The notes beneath the pieces were generated by a model. That model worked only from the letters and a program-made list of their open reading frames with translations. It did not search any database and was not told the DNA's origin. Positions 60,467 to 64,000 of a DNA stretch of 64,000 nt are shown one piece after another. The stretch is from Paralichthys olivaceus (taxonomy: Eukaryota; Chordata; Actinopteri; Pleuronectiformes; Paralichthyidae): contig NC_091107.1 of NCBI RefSeq assembly GCF_024713975.1, positions 19,707,501-19,771,500 of the forward strand, read 5' to 3'. Position 1 is the first letter of the stretch. Every line of letters begins with the position of its first letter. Both the position numbers and the translations under genes were made by a program.

Positions 60467-63280
60467 CATTATGAATATAGCTACAACACAGTGTGCTAGC
60501 TGAGGTGGTTATGACCAGTATGGAAATCCAAATAGCTTAAATTGCCCTTATGTTGTTCTTGATGAGTAATTCAGCCTGTATCTCAAACAAAAGTGCGACT
60601 GTCTCTTCAAGGCAAACCCACACTAAAATATTAATGATGTACTGTTGCCCTGATTTTGGACACAAAATATTAAGTTGACAACAAAATCTGGAACCAGTCA
60701 GTGTCTCTGTGAGATTGTCACTAAAGTCATCTTCAGGTCTTTATGACAAGTCTACTGGAAGACCAAAGCTTCAAGAACCTTTATTGTCCAACAGAGGGAG
60801 AAATGTGTCTTTGGCTTGTGAAACATGTTTCAAAATCACACAGAGGTGTCACTAGATAATGAACAAGGTTCTGACAGCATGTTAACCATATAACCCACAA
60901 AGAAAAAATCCACAAGCATTAATGAAGATTTTACTGATCTTATTGAAAAATTACCAAGTCAAAAAAAAAAAACCCTTTCTATCAAGGAAACTCCATCGAG
61001 TGCCCATTCTAGCCTTTAAAACGTTAAAAAAAGGTTTTATTGACACTGGGATAATCAATTGTTTTCAACTATTTAATCTTCTAAGGGGGACTCTGGACCT
61101 CTTACCAGAGGGCAGTAGCTGGTACTCAGTGTGCAGAACATGGGATGGGTCACTTACAGTCACTCCGATTGGCTTGCTGCAGCGTAACTTGTTTGTAAAT
61201 AGGCTGCAAAGACATGTGCTGTTTTGCCTCTATAATGTTCGGTTCAGTTTGAACCTTAGCTGCACAGAGAACCACGCTGCGACGCCAGATCTGATAAGGA
61301 CCTCTATTCATTAACCCTCTAGCCTTTGCCTAATAAAAGACATACATACATTAAGATAAAATGTCAAGTCAACATAGAAGGTGCAGTCAACGTATGCTGA
61401 TATTTGTATTCGTATCAGAAGTCCAGTTAAATGTACAAATTACAGATTTTTAAAAAAAAATGTAGGGGAGTTTTTGGAGCGAGAATTCTTTTGATGATTA
61501 CTTTTGTGTTCCCTGGAAATCTGTTTCATCTTGCATCAGTTTCCCGTTCCAATCATGCAACATCGTCAGAACATTATTATTGCAGTCATCTGCATCCGGG
61601 TCGGATGGGTGAAGATGAGTGTAAATGGGCTACATAAAAGAGTGTGAACTGAGCACGTCAAAACCCAATGGGCCAGGCTGGGTTCCGAGAAAAATGTTGT
61701 CAGATTCTAGATCGACTCGGGTGATCTCATTTGCTTGGCCTCTTTTTTTTAAATTTTCATTGCACATGTCATGATTTATTAGGAAAAATAAGTAAAACAC
61801 GTCTGTGTGTCAGAGACAGGGAAACAGTGCAGCATAGATAAACTATATCAGGCTCGGGTCAGGTTTAACAGAATGCCTGTTCAAGACCTGTTTAAAAATT
61901 ATGCCCAAGCTGAGCCATGCTATATACGTCTCAGAGGAAATAGAAGAAGAATAGTAATGTAAGGTAGAGAACACAAACCATATTGCAAGGTAACGCAAAA
62001 GTTATCCTCAGAAATTCTGGCTGTGACTCTCCTGGGGCTCAGTGAGATTTAATCCAGTAGCCTGTGCATCACTACATGTTCCCTCTTTCAATCATTTCTC
62101 TTTAATGTCTTTTTTAGGATTCTACAAGAGTGAAGTCATTCGAGACTCACTGGTGAGTATACTTAAACATTCAAACTCTTCATGTCTGTTTGGGTTAGCG
62201 CAGTGCCATCCTGTATTTTCCTGATGCCAAGGCTGACATGTATACCTGCTGCTGTGTCATGCATAGATGACATCACTCTATATTACTACATGGTTTTTGG
62301 CTGCTCTTACTGCTGTTTGTGTGGCCGCAGTAGTAATGGCAGGATATTCCTATCAGGCGTGCTGCCTAGTCATGAGCTGACCTAAGCAGCTTTCCAGGCA
62401 CAGTGCTGAGTGCAAACAAACTGTATGATGCACTGCAGGAGCCTGGACCTTTGTCATCCTTCATCCAAACTTCCTCTCGGTGAATTTCACATCCTTGCTG
62501 ACTTTCAAAGTCTTGTATTTCGTCTCCTTCCTGTCATCGTACGTTCAGGGGAAACAGTCTTCCTGTTTTCATTAGAGCAGCTACAAGCTTTGCTTCTGTT
62601 ACTGACTCTCTCTAGTTCTGTAACCTCCTGTGGTTTGTACTTCTGCTTTTGACATTCCTCTCCAAACTGCCCTTGACAGTGACCCAAAAAGCTCGAGATT
62701 TTCTCTGTAATGGAGGGAAATGCTACATAATTGAATGATGTAAAAGGCTAGATTGCTTTGGAGGAACAGTCCTCAGTGCTGCCTGTCTGGAAGTTCACGA
62801 GCAGAGAACAAACTGTAGAGGGGATCAGACTTTAACTCTTAATTTAGAACAGGATGATTCAATTACTGAAGAATGGATGGAAGGCACATTATGGCATCAA
62901 ATCATTCAGAGGCACCACACAGTTCATATTTTGATCTAGAGTTTTTGTACACACACAAAAAAACCTCTGCTTGAATTGCCTTGACTTGTGTGACATAACA
63001 AGTAGCTGTGTTTTAAGTGTATTGTCTTTGGAAGAGTTTAGAATTGTTGATTCAGACTAAATCATTTGATGTCACATCTTACTGCTACTCATCATGTGTA
63101 TGTGTGTGTGATTTTCAGAATCCCACTTGGCGCAGCCTGGACTTTGGCATGCTGCCGGACCTTCTGGACACGTCTGTGTCTTGCTTCGTGGTGAGGATCT
63201 GGGGCGGACAAGAGGAACAGTACCAGCTCCTCATAGAATGGAAGGTCAATCTGGACGGCCTCAGATACACTGGGCAGCAG
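56085..63280 (+). CDS. uvrag: UV radiation resistance-associated gene (UVRAG), 5' part
   Basis: UVRAG is a subunit of the Beclin-1/VPS34 PI3-kinase complex II, acting in autophagosome maturation and endosome-to-lysosome traffic. Four exons are visible: 56085-56189, 59982-60099, 62118-62152 and 63119-63280, together 140 codons, all phase-consistent. From residue 24 the protein follows human UVRAG closely: [59 protein letters not shown] and YQLLIEWKV. This is the N-terminal C2-like domain. The reading ends GLRYTGQQ at a GTCAGC donor. The next exon (coiled coil, Beclin-1 binding) is not found up to 64000, so the gene runs off the window. The N-terminus lacks the proline-rich stretch of human UVRAG. 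Confidence 0.94.
57465..57504. repeat. (GT)n microsatellite in UVRAG intron 1
   Basis: A pure run of about 20 units. Confidence 0.95.
59982..60099 (+). CDS. uvrag: UVRAG exon 2
   Basis: Codes [19 protein letters not shown] and [18 protein letters not shown]. The donor is GTCAGT, and a CA-rich repeat starts about 15 bases into the intron. Confidence 0.94.
60115..60177. repeat. Imperfect (CA)n repeat with CG interruptions
   Basis: Mixed CACG and CACA units, starting about 15 bases after the UVRAG exon-2 donor. Confidence 0.92.
60354..60466. repeat. (TATC)n microsatellite after a retroelement tail
   Basis: About 28 units with two TGTC interruptions. It directly follows the segment TTTCATTGTAACTTTC then GACAATAAAG (60314-60350), which resembles the 3' end of fish non-LTR retroelements. 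Confidence 0.92.
60922..61314 (+). other. Open frame in UVRAG intron 2, probably repeat-derived
   Basis: A 130-codon open frame. The part reading [18 protein letters not shown] resembles a segment seen in several fish dispersed repeats. No splice context or conserved domain is visible, so I do not call it a gene. Confidence 0.25.
62118..62152 (+). CDS. uvrag: UVRAG exon 3 (micro-exon)
   Basis: Only 35 bp, coding [12 protein letters not shown], equivalent to human EFYRSEVIKNSL. The acceptor is a T-run then TTAG, and the donor is GTGAGT. Confidence 0.93.
63119..63280 (+). CDS. uvrag: UVRAG exon 4
   Basis: Exactly 54 codons, from [14 protein letters not shown] to GLRYTGQQ, nearly identical to human. 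The donor is GTCAGC. Confidence 0.94.
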
Positions 63281-64000
63281 GTCAGCAACCACACTAGGCG
63301 CACGTTCGTCACAAGGGCTTCTGTGTGGTAGCAAGTGTGTGCAGACTAGAGCGAAATGTGTGAATACAGTTGACAAGTGTAAACATGTTCTGCTTTTCAG
63401 GCTCATTTTTCACTTTCAGTTTGCAAAACATGAAACCGACAATAGTATACTCTCAATGTAATATTGCACTCACAACATTAAACCAGTTAGCTCATACATT
63501 GCACAGTAAGTTTATCAGAGTAAGTTTAAAATCAAACTTGAAACTCAAAACAGAGTCTGAAATTTGTTTCCTGAAGATATAACAAATAGAAATGAGAAAA
63601 AGAGACAAATGCAATCTATGCAGGAGTAAATATTTAAAATAATTAAAGAATTAATAATTGAATATTTGGTTTATTGTACTATGATGTAGTCTAGAGTCTT
63701 ACTTCACACTAGTTAGTCTTGCTGCTGCTGTTACAGACTCAAAACATCACCACATTTGGATTTCTTCTTTTCTATATAAAATATATTGAAGTGATGGTGA
63801 AGTAACTGGCAGTTTAGTTGCACTGCTGTTCCCCAGAGACCCCATGTTTGAATGAGAGTTGATGCAACTGCTCGGTAATAAACTTAGAAACTTGTGCTAA
63901 TATGATGTCTCTTTATTCTGGGGACTGAGGTCGACTTGGCTCTTAGCTGTAATGTTTTTCCAAACTGAAACTATGCTGTGAGAACTGAGCCAAAGCACAT
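63281..64000. other. Start of UVRAG intron 4, to the right edge
   Basis: No sequence matching the next UVRAG exon is found, so the intron continues past the window. Confidence 0.6.

Overview
This is a gene-bearing stretch of a ray-finned fish nuclear genome, most likely a spiny-rayed (acanthomorph) teleost. The evidence is GT-AG spliced vertebrate genes, roughly 40% GC with CpG-rich first exons, long CA/TG and GATA microsatellites, and many fish-type dispersed repeats. The four recognised genes, MAP6 (-), MOGAT2 (+), DGAT2 (+) and UVRAG (+), stand in the order and orientation of the human 11q13.5 block, so this is conserved vertebrate synteny.

Layout. 1-7.4 kb lies downstream of MAP6. It is mostly non-coding, with two exon-like minus-strand segments (5313-5373 and 2744-2894) that I cannot assign. 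7.4-21.1 kb is MAP6, three coding exons in 1101 coding bases (366 aa), with a 12.4-kb first intron packed with repeats and an 11-bp minisatellite almost touching the exon-1 donor. MAP6 and MOGAT2 diverge from a 2.2-kb spacer. 23.2-36.4 kb is MOGAT2 (six exons, 335 aa). 36.4-41.1 kb is a repeat-rich spacer holding two of three copies of a microsatellite-bearing repeat. 41.6-52.8 kb is DGAT2 (eight exons, 361 aa). 56.1-63.3 kb holds the first four exons of UVRAG (140 codons); the rest lies beyond the right edge.

Function. MOGAT2 and DGAT2 are tandem paralogues with matching exon lengths (205, 175 and 155 bp) and splice phases. In the monoacylglycerol pathway they act in sequence: MOGAT2 makes diacylglycerol and DGAT2 makes triacylglycerol in the ER membrane. 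MAP6 stabilises neuronal microtubules. UVRAG is a subunit of the Beclin-1/VPS34 lipid-kinase complex in autophagy and endosome traffic.

The most distinctive signals are the DGAT2 exon-7 splice acceptor abutting a SINE tail, a Tc1/mariner transposase relic in DGAT2 intron 4, a decayed multi-exon unit in MOGAT2 intron 5, the minisatellite at the MAP6 donor, and a UVRAG N-terminus lacking the proline-rich stretch of the human protein. I found no clear new biological system; the window reads as ordinary vertebrate genes in repeat-rich teleost DNA. Family and repeat assignments come from recalled patterns, not from a database search.
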